Assembly: GCF_000003815.2 (NCBI RefSeq)
Contig: NC_049988.1
Coordinates: 10,280,645 to 10,316,218, forward strand
Source of the DNA: Branchiostoma floridae
Lineage: Eukaryota; Chordata; Leptocardii; Amphioxiformes; Branchiostomatidae
DNA length: 35,574 nucleotides
Direction: 5' to 3'
The position numbers and the translations under genes are program-made. This document shows positions 1 through 12,565 of the stretch, piece after piece (positions within the stretch are counted from its first letter, which is position 1; every line of letters begins with the position of its first letter). The notes beneath the pieces were generated by a model, which made no database searches, was not told the origin of the DNA, and was given only the letters and a program-made list of their open reading frames with translations.

Positions 1-3000
1 TCATGTTGACTACTGTAACACATAATATATAAATCATGTAATTTCTTTTTAAACTCATGTAGGATGTATGCCACAAGTTTAAGTATAATACCATCTTCCT
101 CTGGGCAATAAAACAAACAACTTAGGGTCCTTCTTTTCATAAAAGAAGCCTATCAAATCCATTGATTTACCGACACCATTCAGTCTTTTTTTTAATTAGA
201 CATTGATTCGTAAATAAATATAAAACATGCATGTCTGCATTAGTAAAGAAACTGCTATGAAAAATAAAAACAAAAACACGTATGACGGCATTCATCTGAC
301 AGAAAGCTTAAACATTTTGTGAATACCCATAGCCCACTCCTATCTCTGGACTGTGTTCTAAGGCCTGGGATATGGTCCATTTAGCACCTGATTTAGCAGA
401 ATTAAGATGAAAGTATAGTATCATAAAAATGCTGACTCGCCAAATCAGACGACAGAGAACTGATGGTTCAATCATGGGATCAACAAAATGTATCCTTCAG
501 GGCTGATGCGAGGCATTTGATAAATACCAGTGGCCGAAACGTCAGACGATTTAGGTCAATAGGGACTATCTCTGTATGACACATCGAGACCATGTATCAC
601 TGTGGTACGTCTGGACTCTGTCATGTTATCTGTTGTGACGGGTGGTTGTATCTACACATATAAGCTCTGCTAAAGGCCCACACACACTAGCAATAACCTC
701 TGCGGTATCTGATGTTTTGATAGTGTCATAAATAACTTAGGTTGCCTCTGCTGAGATGCAGCACAGGGTTTGTGACCTTACCATAGTACTGCACATACCA
801 TTTCATAACGTCTGTGGACCACAAGTGCTATAATGGTACCTGACTGTACTGTCTGTGTGTGTTTCATAGCGGGCCACGATTTAATCAAATGTAAGATCCA
901 AAATCCGTATCACGTAGCTACAAGTACGCAGTGTATTGACATTCTAGGAAATGAAAGCGCTATTGTACATCTGATGGTCTTATTGTCGTTAGTGCCAAGA
1001 AAACCTTTAAGAGGATTTAAGTTCAAAGTATTTCAGAAATTGTCAAAACAGCTTAGGGTCGTTTTTTGCGTCTCGGATTGTCGTGTCATCCCATGCCCAA
1101 TTTGGTGCCTGTCACAGGTCGTCAGGACACAATGGCAAGGACAATTGTCGCCGTACTTGGACTTGGAGTAGGGGATCGGGTGGCCTCTGTGCCATGGCCC
1201 GTAATGGCAATAACTGGGGGTAAAAAGAAAAACGCCTCTGCTCTTTTGAGAAGCATAAACGAAAAGAAACACAGATTCTCAACACGGTAGGAGCAACAAA
1301 GGCTCCGTATTTGAAAGAAATCTTGAAGAGGTAGACGATTTTACATCAGCTCGTTCTCAGTTTCCGTACCTTCCCATCCTTACTGTAGGCCAGTTCTGAC
1401 AAAGATCAGAATTACATCGAAACAAGTATACCTCCAAACACCATATAACCACTTACAAAACACCTTTCTAGACCCCCGACCTTTATCAATGGACCGGTCT
1501 TGGCGCAGAATCCGCCCGTTTTGCTGTAAATTGTTACGGATGAAATCGTGCGAAACACAGCTGCAAAGTGTAAGGTGAACGTGAATATCGATAAAAGGCA
1601 CCTGCGAGAAATGCATCACATTCACTGTGCATTTTCCCTAACGCCATACATCCAGATAGAAAAGATCGATATGTCTATTCTTATAGAATAAAGAATAAAA
1701 TACAGACATTAACGCAATAATCTTAAGCATAAGGGAATTATGTACCCTTTATTTCGTGATCTTTGCTAATATGGTTATTGTTTTGGTTGCCGTTACTTTA
1801 TGTTTTTGGTTGCCATGATTTTTTTTATTACTTGCAACCTAACGTTGATCGTAGTTGAACCAATCTTATTTTCTCGTTGGTATTTGATTAGAGGAGCCGC
1901 ACGAATAACGTTGCTTTAAATGGTTTGAGTAAAATATTCAGCTGTTTCTCTTTGGACAGATGAATCCAGAAAATAATTCATTTTCTACTATTATGATATA
2001 GAGAGTGAACGTATCATTATTCACCTCAGGCCGCCCCAGTTTTTATAATGTATCATCGTCTGAATTTGATAGTCCCCTAAAATCCACACACACACGCGCT
2101 TGGAATTACAAACGTTAGTCGAAGGAAGATAAATCTGAATGCTTAAGATGGGGAAGATTAGCTTTGGCCGACCTCGCTTGGTGAAATCACCCTTACGAAA
2201 GCGAGAGCGATGAGGCCAGCCCACGGAAAACATTATAATTTGGTATTCACCTCCGCGCGTTGAAATTGATTTAGCTACGGGAACAAAATTGGAAACCGAT
2301 ACGGCGGGTCACGTGATGGAGATATAACCGATATCGACCTACGTTCGAAATAGGAGGCCGGGGGTAGGCAGGGTTCTCTCCCCTCTATAGAGGTGCACGG
2401 TTTTGGTAGTTACGTAGCTTGTCTACTGTTTATTTTCACAGGCAGCAACGTTGGCAAGAACTTCCCATCGATTATGTCGTGTAAGGTTAAACACCACACC
2501 ATTTAATCTATAAAAAAAAAAACCAAAGTACTGACAATCCATTTACAATCAGTTCCATTTTCTATCAATAATTATCATGTCGAACGTGTACTTTTTTTTT
2601 TACTTTTGAAGAGATTTGTTTTAAAAACAGTGTCAGCAGGTTTGCTTGGTATAGGCGCTTCTGTCATTTATGCTAATTGGTGCAGACAGGCTGTTTCCAT
2701 AACACCTTGAATAATACATGCTGGGAAAAGATTATCAGTTCCAGCATCGGAATGTGACACACAAATGGGATTAACGGAACTAGTTAGTCCCTTATGAGAC
2801 AATATGGTCTTCTTTTTCTCTGCTTCTGAACTTTTCTGTTTCTTGTTAACCTGGTTATTGTTGTGTGGTCTTATACGTGAATGCTCGTCAGCTGTAAAGG
2901 CGAACGGGCCCGGAGTAAACTACTTTTTTTTAATTCTGTGTTCTTTAGCCAGGGTAGCCCAACTCAGTGTAACCACACTGCTTTACAGTGGGGCCCTGGA

Positions 3001-4211
3001 TAACACATACATGTCACATCAACACATTAGATAACATACAAATATGTACAAAAAAGACCATCTTCATAATGCAGTCCGATCGTGGGTAAACTAGATGAAA
3101 ACTTGAAGACCAACATCCCCAGGAGAATGTATACATGTATATTCTAGACCATGATGTGCTCATGTACCTTTTTTTGTTAATTTCAAATGCAAACATTTAT
3201 GTCCGAAACGCTTACATATAACGTTATAATATACTTCATTGCACTGGAATACAAATTTATAACAAGGCAATCAAAGATCGATAGCAGACTTCATCACATT
3301 CTCTATACTGCTTTGAAATTCTAGATCCATTGACAAAGGTAGCAGCACTAAGGACAGTGTATGCCAACACTGAATCATTGCAAATGTTGGGAATCGCATC
3401 AATAACATTCACACATAGACAGGGAAAGTGGGAGATGCATAGAAATGGAGAGAAAGAGAGAGACTTGTGCATACGTACAGAGACACACCAGACAACCCAA
3501 TATGTGAGTAAATATGGGAATAAGCACAAGGTCACGACTGTCCTTCCTGTACAAGCATGACTTTAATGGCCTAACGCGAAAGTCAAGATCCATTCACACT
3601 GACAACTCCACACCCCCAAACAATTAATCCCCTCCCATGGGAACGATAGCCTGGGAACGAGTTTAATTCAATTGACAGGCAATGCATGCTGGGAATATAA
3701 GTCACAGTCAATCTTCCAAACTTCCATTCTGTCATTTTTGTTCCACGCCTTTGCGTTCCATGTTGTAGACTAAATGTTTTGATATCAAACCATCATGGGC
3801 TCGATCTATAGAACTGAACGCTTCACCACTGTACTCAATTTGAATAACACATTGTTTAGCTTCAATCAAAATGGTTTACACTTCTTATTTCCTTATTTCC
3901 CAATTCTAACATGACAACAAATAAATGTTGTATTTGCAATTAAGTAAAAGCCATGATGAAAACTTCACTGTCCATTGTCAGGCTGGTAAGGCGTCAGCTA
4001 CAGATCAAACAACTGATAGAAATACACTTGGACACACTGAGTAATGCTCACCACTGTGATAACTAATTTATTATACCAATTTTTCCATTCTTTGAAACTA
4101 CTTGTTTCGTGTTAAATTCGCCAACCTTTCCTAATATAGACTGGGTGTGTAGTGTGGCTAATCTTTGGGGTTGGACAATTAAGACTTAATCTTGTATCTG
4201 AAAATGAGATC
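1..4211. other. Intergenic DNA, no gene recognised
   Basis: Only short frames occur and none has codon structure or domains I recognise. Two copies of CATGCTGGGAA (2717-2727 and 3685-3695) resemble the core of ZNF143/Staf sites. A short hydrophobic frame at 2804-2920 (+) is discussed as a weak signal-peptide candidate. Confidence -1.
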
Positions 4212-4212
4212 C

Positions 4213-4606
4213 CGAGTTTCCTACCTGGCTATATTGCTTTTTTGACCATTTTCTCATCAATGAATTAGGAAAGAAAAGAATCATAAGGAATATTGATAGA
4301 TAAGCATGAAAGAATTCTAAATATGATTTTCTTGACCATATGCACGACGTCATCAAGTTAATATTGATGAGAAAATACAGCACTTTGGTTAGAAATAGAA
4401 AACAATTTCTTCCTTGAGGTTTCCTACCTGGCTAAATTGGCATTCTGACATTCTCTCCTCAATGAATTAGAAAAGAATAGAATCATAACGAATATTGATG
4501 GATATGCATGAAATATGATTTTCTGGACCATATGGACGACGTCATCAAGTTAATGTCAAAGAGAAAATACAGCACTTTGGTTAGAAAGAGAGAAGAATTT
4601 CCTCCT
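4213..4606. repeat. Tandem duplication, ~205-bp unit, two copies
   Basis: Copy 1 starts at GAGTTTCCTACCTGGCT (4212) and copy 2 at GAGGTTTCCTACCTGGCT (4417). Both then carry CAATGAATTAG, GAATCATAA, GAATATTGAT, ATATGATTTTCT, GACGTCATCAAGTTAAT and AATACAGCACTTTGGTTAGA in the same order. Copy 2 has a deletion of about 12 bp near 4510. Confidence -1.
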
Positions 4607-4619
4607 TAATCAGGAGTCC

Positions 4620-4807
4620 CAGCGAACCATTCGGCAGGCCCCTCCTCACGTCCGTGAGAACAATCGAGCGGCCCGCTGATTTATAACGTATAAAAACGTC
4701 AGCCGGGTCCCTGGGGCGCGGAAAAACGCATTGTAATCGCCAAGAAATAGACGTGGCCGGCTTGCTCGCATACTGATGCCGACGGGCAGGGGCACCCCAA
4801 TGGGGCT
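4620..4807. other. GC-rich patch between two repeat arrays
   Basis: A short GC- and CpG-rich segment, clearly different from the AT-rich flanks. It holds TATAAAAA (4689-4696) flanked by a loose inverted repeat (GGCCCGCTGA / TCAGCCGGGTCC). It might be a small promoter or a transposon end. No credible coding frame was seen. Confidence -1.
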
Positions 4808-5565
4808 AGGTACACACATTGGCAAATGTCTTCCCAGGCACTTTTGGGGATAGAGGGTAAAATATAATGCTCTTTGGAATAGAGGGAAAGGTACACACAT
4901 TATCAAATGCCTTCCCTAGCACTTTGAGGAATAGAGGGTAAAAATATAATGCTCTTTGGAATAGAGGGAAAGGTACACACATTGTCAAATGTCTTCCCTG
5001 GCACTTTGGGGGATAGAGGGTGAAAATATAATGCTCTTTGGAATAGAGGGAAAGAATTCCATAGAACGTAAATAGATTCATACCTCCAGTATGTGAAAAT
5101 ATCGACATCACTAAGGTTACGAGATACACACATTCCCTGAAACTTTGGGGTATAGAACTTCTATTAGAAGGTCAAATTTTCAAAATCTGATGCTCTTTGC
5201 GATGAAGGGAAAGAATTCCACAGAGCGTAGATAGATTCATACCTCCGGTATGTGAAAATACCGACATCACTAAGGTTACGAGATACACACATTTCCTGGC
5301 CCTTCGGGGGAAAGACGGTCAAACTATGATGCTCTTTGCAATGAAGGGATTGTTCTGATTTCATAGAACGTAAATAGATTCATACCTGTGGTATATGAAA
5401 ATACCGACATCACTAAGGTTACGAGACACACACATTCCCTGGCAAATTTGGGGATAGAGGGTGAAAATCTGATGCTCTTTGGAATGGAGGGAAATAATTC
5501 CATAGAGCGTAGATAGATTCATACCTGTGGTATGTGAAAATACCAACATCACTAAGGTTACGAGA
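4808..5565. repeat. Two-module tandem array
   Basis: Module A (GGTACACACATT ... GCACTTTGGGGATAGAGGG ... ATAATGCTCTTTGGAATAG) is repeated alone at 4808, 4889 and 4971 (81-82 bp period). From about 5052 it alternates with module B (CATAGAACGTAAATAGATTC, ATACCTCC, GTGAAAATA, CGACATCACTAAGGTTACGA), whose anchor GATTCATACCT recurs at 5075, 5234, 5377 and 5516. Several frames read through on the minus strand only because the array repeats. Confidence -1.
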
Positions 5566-8500
5566 TAAGTGACACAATACTATCCGCGCATTCCAACCAC
5601 ATCCGTTATGAACACATCCCTCGAAGTGTTCAGATTCGGGTGAAACTCACAAGTCTTCTCATCCATGATTAAAGAACAGCACTGCAAACATGGCGTTATT
5701 GGTATCATCATTATTTCATTAGGACATCCGTGGCGTTCTTGTAAGCATTTGTATGACAATCAATTAGCAATGACGAGTTCGTACCGACTACCGACCCTAC
5801 TGCAACAACTGGGAAACTAGAACATCCCATCCCACACAATGACCATTCACTGTATGTCCGTTTGAAATATTCTTTTATACAGATATTTTGACTATAAAAT
5901 ATGGAACCGAAACGGAATTGTCTGCATGTTATTGTAATTTTCTGCGGCCTTGATATTTGTTAATCATTTTCCGCTAAATGCTTGTGCACACCAAAGAGCA
6001 GTTTTTGATGATGTAACAACTGTTCACTAGTGTATATTACACAGCTAAGAAACTGGTAATTTGACACGCCCCTAAGATGTAAAGCGGTACATCAATCATA
6101 TCTCCAACCCCTGGAAAGTTCAACATGTTCCCACAGAGCATAAGGAAAGTGCAGCACGTGATCGTATATCACTTAACTACCGACTATCATGCACCTGCTT
6201 CATTCCAATTGTTCATGGCACATTTCAAACGCACTGGGTACCAGCGTATTCCTGCTCCTCATTTCGATATCATTAACCAATCTTCTTAATGTACGTCGCA
6301 AGATAAGGATTAATTGAATCAGTCATGGCGCCAATGGACTTGGCTTCTCACTACAGGGGATGATCCCGGCATCTGGACACAGGATCCATCCTTATTTGGG
6401 AAAATTACAGCAGATATCTCCTCCCTGATTACCGTCTGCTCACACAGTCAAAGTCACAGATAAACCATTTAACCACCCGTAATGGAGTAAATGGACCACA
6501 CTTGACATTCCCTTTGAGCTTAACAACCTGCCAGCCCCTCGCAGCGAGAGATGGAGGGACAATCGTCGCTAAATGGTCGTGATACGACCAGAAGAAAATT
6601 GATCTCAGGTAATAAAATGCCCATAGAAATCTTGAAGAATGATAATTTATGATATGCCAATCTCTAGTACCATTGTGTACCATCGCTTTCAATAAAGATC
6701 ATTGTCATTGTCACTGTCATTTATTAGAACCGAATATTCAAATTATTGATCAATAATGAAGATGGTTGCCAGAACACTTTGGTGTAGAAAGCATATCAAC
6801 AACGCTCATAGTCAATGATCATGCTCTTACTCCAAATGCCTTGTATTCTCAGAAGAAAGAATATGACAGAGAAAGAGCACAAAGCTGAATATGACATCAA
6901 GACAGTTGTCTAAGGCAGACGCATTTGCCTTCTCTCGGGATCCCGTCAGGAAGAGCTCTGAAGAGGACAGGAAGATTTGTACGAGCCGCTAACAGCTACT
7001 TCAGAACTAGCATTACGGTTCCAGGAGAGTCTCCATCGACTGTGCACTTCCATTGCCATTCTATGCTGACGCGCTGATATCGGCCTGTCCGCTCCGTGTA
7101 ATGCATTATTAATGTAGGGAGGCCCACTTACTGGTTTAGCTCCAAGTCCAAGACGAACTGTCTTCCAAAGGCCGGCACAAGGAAGCTTGTATGAGACGTA
7201 TGTAACAACTGTGGAGAGAGAGAGAAAGAAAACATGTCACCAGCTTGATCGACAGGTTCACATTCCGTAAATTTTTATTGATATCGGTCAGAAGCATTAG
7301 CTGTTAGTTTGGGAAAATTGAGAATGAATGATTGTATTTCTTTTTTACTTTGTTTTGAAATATTCCTGACAATCTGATAAAACTATTTCATTTTCGGAAA
7401 AACGTTATATTGCAGAACATGTAAAGACGATGCTAGCAACATACTTGATAGCATGGCTGTTTAGATTAATGGAGACATTGAAACTAATGGCTAAAACTTT
7501 ATCTACAAAACGAGTACATTAGTACAAAAGATATGCTGCCAAGTGGTAAGCCTCAAAAGAACATGATCTACACAAACAGTTAGCTTCATTTCGGGAAGAA
7601 AAGTGAAAATCGATTGGCAATCTTAAAGGGTGCGAGTGTAGGAGCAGGGGGCCCTGCCCCTGTTCACCGGGCACCGAGAATCAATCACACCACCAACGGT
7701 ACAACAAAAATAGTGCCTTACGCGATCATTTCTGTATTGGTCTTTTAATCTGGTCGATAAATGCTCCGCGGGTTCAGTGCTGTTATATGTCCGCAGTCGA
7801 AGGGGCACCGTAGAATCCGTCTGGTTTTCTCTCTTTATTCTGTATTGCCGCTGCTCGGAAGGCCCCGAAGAGTGGTCTGTGATGAGACATTACAGGTTAT
7901 ATCGACTGTCCATGGGACCAATGTTTTCATAGCTGTCCAGTGATAGGCCACAGAGAAGGGCCAGGAAGTTTCAATCAATTACAAGGGGCCCCATAATACA
8001 TGGCATTGCAGAAGGTTGCTGACATGATAGTTTAAAACGAAGACGTGTCTGTATGTATGTCGAAACAGAAAATAGGACAATTATATAACAATGCTTCCTG
8101 GCGGAAAGAGAGCCAAATAGAAAACCCATAGCGGCCCCTAGTTCCCATTGCATTCCGTCGATAAGTGAATTAATCAAAATACTACTACATGCTGCACGAT
8201 GTCAGGGTGGTCAAATTATCAAGGCATTGTACAATATCCATCGTTCTCTCCACAAGTATTGGAAACGGAAGAACATTTATTTATGCAAACCACTGCACGA
8301 GTCCATCTACTCTATAGCATGATGGGACCCCTCTCATCAGGGTTATCTGCTAATATCGGCCACTTGAAGCCAAACTAGACACAGAAACTAGTATCTAAGG
8401 GCCACCCCAAGAGTACGATAGTATCAATTATTTCCTCTCAAGTTTGAACAATGCCTTGAAAAAGAGACGCTCCAGACTGGTAATTGAATCTTAATATAGG

Positions 8501-8628
8501 CTATGGGGCCCGTAGTAGGTACTTGTGAAGAGGGGAGGCCCAATGCGCTGAAGTAGAGACATGGCATTTTGCTTAAAATGTAAAGTCTCATGCAATGATG
8601 AAAGAAAAGTGTAATATGACGTCTGTAC
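5566..8628. other. Largely unassigned DNA
   Basis: Apart from the retroposon-like tail near 6.7 kb and a short GA-rich run near 7215, I see no gene or repeat. If the minus-strand signal-peptide exon at 8716 is real, this would be its first intron. Confidence -1.
6691..6720 (+). mobile_element. Retroposon-like 3' tail
   Basis: AATAAAGATC is followed by ATTGTCATTGTCACTGTCAT, a poly(A)-signal-like word followed by short ATTGTC/ATTGTC/ACTGTC tandem units, as at the 3' ends of many non-LTR elements. The body to its left (about 6340-6690) may belong to the same copy, but no reverse transcriptase motif was seen. Confidence -1.
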
Positions 8629-8716
8629 CTGTTTTTGAGGGGATGTGACCTCCCAGGCAACAGTGAGCAACAGTAAAGATCAGCAGCCCCAGCTCTGCGC
8701 TCACACCACTAACCAT
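8629..8716 (-). CDS. Candidate first coding exon with signal peptide (minus strand, partial gene)
   Basis: On the minus strand an ATG (8716-8714) opens a frame that reads MVSGVSAELGLLIFTVAHCC then LGGHIPSKT, and stops being open-ended at a strong donor, AAACAG followed by GTACAG, in phase 1. The sequence looks like a signal peptide: a hydrophobic core of about 13 residues, small residues LGG before a likely cleavage site, then polar residues. Upstream DNA (higher coordinates) is GC-rich like a promoter. The rest of such a gene would lie below 8600 or beyond the window; I could not identify a second exon. It may be a chance frame. Confidence -1.
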
Positions 8717-9760
8717 CTTTCCCGCTGCGCATCCTTTCCGGGCGCTACCGCCGCCACTGCCTCTGCCTGAGCACACTTTCCAAGCCTGCCCTCCGTCGTC
8801 ACAACTACTGCCGTTTCAGCACCAGGGACAGGCACGGACCGTCCCGAGTTTCTGCACCTCCCAGTCCTGAGAACCTGCAGCGGGAGAGGCAGGCACGGGC
8901 AGCAGAGGTGCATGAAGGGAAGGCTGGCTTACGCGAAGGTTCGCGTTCCACCGCGACGCAACCCGGCATTGGAATGCAGCGCGGTGACGCCAAATCAATT
9001 TTGAATATATTCAGTATCGATCAGCCGGCAATTATCATTCGGGATCGGTGCAGGGTGGATGGTGCGGGGGCCGGCCGGTGGGGGAATTCTTAGCGCCGTT
9101 AAACAGCAATGTCATCTCCATTACACCTTTCTAACACCTTTATTTCTACCAGACTGTGTGCCTAGATATCGAAATTCCAAGATCGCGACAATCCACCAAA
9201 TGCTATTTCCACACGCCGGCCATCGCATCATCTTTCCTTACCAAGTCCAGTGTACTTAAGTGATAGCCTTGATATCGACTGCAGTATCAAGTATAACTTA
9301 ACACGGTAAACGAGTGTCTATTTTTGGCAAATTCCATCACAGTTCTTTCAGTCGCCATCATCTGTCAACAGAGCGTTGCTGCTGTCGCGTTTCCTGTCAG
9401 GCTCCCTCCCTCCCACCCCCTGTGTGCCAACCACAGCCCCAGACCTAGCCCTAAACGTCAACTGCACATCTTAGCATGCACGCAACGTCAGGTCAGAGGT
9501 GTCATCACCGGGGATGAAGGAAGGAAGCTGCCTCTTACCTCTATGGAGAAATCCCTGCGCGGTGCATCCAAAAGGAAAGGAATTGGCGGCTGTAAACAGT
9601 TCACCGTTCCTGGCACCTGTCGGCAGGGGGAGAAAACGTGTCATTTCGCACTCCCTGGCCCCCTCTCCCTGACACACGGAAATCTGGCCTGCATAAATTT
9701 TTCATACCGGCGGCAGCGCGACTGATGCAAATCTGGGGAAGGTTCGGGGATTGAAGGGAA
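8690..9760. promoter_or_regulatory. GC- and CpG-rich stretch, promoter-like
   Basis: The stretch is visibly richer in G, C and CpG than its surroundings, for example around 8740-8990, 9059-9090 and 9400-9720. It sits on the upstream side of the candidate minus-strand signal-peptide exon. The longest reading frame in it (9324-9725, + strand) has low-complexity, codon-random content and no recognisable domain, so I read the region as regulatory rather than coding. Confidence -1.
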
Positions 9761-9792
9761 TGCTCAATGAGCTGGATAGGCGCAGGGGAGCC

Positions 9793-9804
9793 TGCGCATG
9801 CGCC
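9793..9804. promoter_or_regulatory. NRF1-type palindrome
   Basis: TGCGCATGCGCC matches the NRF1 consensus YGCGCAYGCGCR at 11 of 12 bases, with a full palindromic GCGCATGCGC core. Such sites are typical of CpG-rich animal promoters. It lies about 1.1 kb upstream of the candidate minus-strand start at 8716. Confidence -1.
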
Positions 9805-12180
9805 AGAACAAATATCACGCGATTCTCGGTCGGTGGGTCACTCGATGGAACCTATTTCTGTGCAACGGCATACTGGACCTTACGATAATATCACTTAGTA
9901 CAATCACAATATTCCAATACTGTAGGTTGCAGCACCAGTATTTGGTAAAGAAAGGGAAACGTTATGCGTTGTGTTGATTGCAAAGTGTCCCTTCAAGTAA
10001 GCGTTTGATAATATGAAACTGGACATCTCCGCAATTTTGTTAATATTTAGCTTCATCACCTCCCTGATGCTTTGCATTGGACCATTTCAATGTGGAGGCC
10101 GAAAGTCAAGTGTAGTGACCAATGTTGAACAGGAAATAAAATGGCGTGACGTTTCTCACGACCATACGGGAATGGGGTAAACGTGAGTACAATAGCGGGT
10201 CATGGCTGTGAGTCACTGTGGAATGAGGTAATACTATAAAACAACGAGGTCAAAGATCACCCTGAGAGTAGGCCTGTCAGACCCCAGAGAAGAGTTTTTT
10301 GTTCCATGTCGAAATCTGATCTTGGATGTAATTGGCTTTTTGGTCTCTCGAGACCAGTTAAGCGGTCATCAAGGATAAGTGGGCTCCAAGGTAGAAATGA
10401 ATATCAGAATAAATGTTGCCATTTTGCATGCTGAAGTGGGGAGGGAACACCGAAACTTCCTAACTGCAGTCTATAGCTAGTATGCTCTGCCTCAGGGACA
10501 ATGTACTATCATCCCGTAAGATGTAAGAGACTAATGAGGCAGAACTGAGAGTGTTTTGGCTTGGCCTGATGTGAGGAATATATCCGTGGGAGCTGAGGCG
10601 ATTTGCGACAAGAACAGGGTGTCCTGCATTAGAGTTAATCAATAATTAATCCTCCCGCCTGCTCCAATACGTGTTCTATGCGCGGGGCAATTAAGCATGC
10701 ATTAGGCCATGCCCGGTGCTGAGGGCGGAGGGCTTCCATATACGGCCTGGCTGTCTGAAATATTAATGGTCGTCTGGGGAGGGATGCAGTTCATCCCGCT
10801 AACACCAGGCGCAAAGCCCTGTCCGAGAGGGATACTAACTGCATCTTACATTGCTAATGTCATCTACTGTCGTTTGGCATTGGTTATCCATTCTGTTGGT
10901 ATCCCTGATATTGTTCATGGGGCGGTATCGGGGACCGGGCCCCGGGAGAGGGGATGGCGGCGGAACCCTTACTGGAGCCCCGTAATGTAGTGCGATCGCG
11001 CTCGGCAGTCGTTTGCCTTTGGTTAATCGTGCGCAGACGCCACATTTATCGGCGATTTGGGGCTTTGTACGTCAGATCTCTAAACGCTGGGATTCAACAA
11101 GGGTGGTATTGAATTTGAGAAAACGACGATGTACTATTTTCACAATTGCGATGTTCTTTTTTTATCTTATATCACCGTCTTGCTCACGTGACTACAGGTG
11201 TATTGACACCGTCCAAATTGAGCACCTTGCCGACCGACAATGGCGCACATTGATTTTGCGTTCAAGACAAATTACCGAACCCGCCTCCGTCCAATAGCTG
11301 CCGCTGGGCGAGCGATAAAGAGGCCCCGAAAAGGAGAAGCAACGTTCGCGGTGAATAGTTCGGCTGAACAGCCAACACGGAACATTGATTGACACTTGAT
11401 GGTGTAGCGGGAAATATGGCCCTCCACCTGATCCTGTCACGGCTACGTCACACGTGTTCAATGGATAGTCGATTAACGTTGTGCCCGGAAAATTAGCCCC
11501 GACCATCGGGGAAACTGGTGTTAGATGAACAGACGAGCCCAGAAACAAAATCGGGAAGCTGAGGAGCTTTCACTGTAGATTTTAGATGGTGATGCAGATA
11601 GCAGTGTGCTTTGTGCAGATGGCGGTGGCACTATTTACGCAATGCAATGTTAAAAGCACTGCTTTTTGTTGGTACGTGTCCTCTGCACCTTTACTTCAAT
11701 GGATATCTAATTGTCTCTACAGGGGGAGTAAAGACTACGAATATGAAGATATTGGTGAGATTTGGCAATGGTGTTTATAGCAAAAGATCTTAAGTTGCCA
11801 TATATCCGGGTATATGGTTCGTCAAATTTTAGTAGATACTAGACCAAGATCACCCCTGGTCCATTCTAAGTTTCAGGCTATAGTTGCACTTTAATTATGT
11901 TTTTGGTTTATATGATTTATTGTTTGACGGACAAAATGTACTGTTCCTGGCTTCACTACATGACGACATAACTATTAGGAGGGATATAACGTCATCATCC
12001 GCTGGGGAATATTTCCATTCTCCTAAATAACAGTATACGTACATATAGAGGGAGATGTTGGCAAATCTTCGCCCAATGACAAAGCGACATATACTAGAAC
12101 TGTAGCACCACCTAACTCTACATGAGGTCCTTCTCCCGATTTATCCGTTCAATAGCCTCAAATACGGCACCAATTGCAGT
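9805..12180. other. Unassigned, probably non-coding DNA
   Basis: Composition is balanced and no tandem repeat is visible. Homeodomain-type AT words (ATTAATC, CAATTAAGCATGCATTAGG near 10640-10705) are present, but such words are common. The longest frames (for example 11192-11548 minus) look random. Confidence -1.
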
Positions 12181-12565
12181 CCCTTTTTGTTTTGTTTGTT
12201 TTTCATACCAGGTAAACCTGAAGGCGTAACACTCCAGGTTTGTATTGTACAAACCACAACAGTACAACCTGCATATCAGGACAGATTTAATTGATCCACT
12301 CACACCGGGAAGGTCCCCTACTCTTTCCGATAAGTGTGGTGGGTTCTTTAACGTGCGTGGCTCTCCTCAAACACGGGACCTCCGTTAAACGTTCTATTCG
12401 AGTGACGGCCCTACCCGAAGCTAGGTATTTTCTCCTGAGTAAAGTGAGGTAAGTCGCGTTAAGTGCTCCTAAGGGCACAAGATCTGTGGCACATCAACGG
12501 ATTCGAACTCAGAACCTCTGGGTTGTGAATCCAACACCCTGCTGATACCTCCACAAATCCTCACC
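12181..12565 (-). mobile_element. tRNA-derived SINE with conserved-looking body
   Basis: Read on the minus strand, the head has an A-box-like GGTATCAGCAGGGTG (plus 12535-12549) and a near-consensus B box GAGTTCGAATC (plus 12500-12510). The body follows with GGAGCACTTAACGCGACTTA and CCTCACTTTACTCAGG (plus about 12435-12472), a block type seen in widespread animal SINEs. An A-rich (CAAA)n-type tail lies at plus 12181-12203. Length is about 385 bp. The family name is not certain, so none is given. Confidence -1.

Noticed and set aside
2450-2486. Small exon-like segment with CACAG before and GTAAGG after
   Set aside because: No neighbouring exon, frame or protein match supports it.
4646-5552. 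Several repeated frames on the minus strand
   Set aside because: They are by-products of the tandem array whose period keeps frames open; repeats in protein follow repeats in DNA.
9324-9725. 133-codon frame on the plus strand
   Set aside because: GC-rich DNA lacks stops by composition; the translation is low in structure and matches no family I know.
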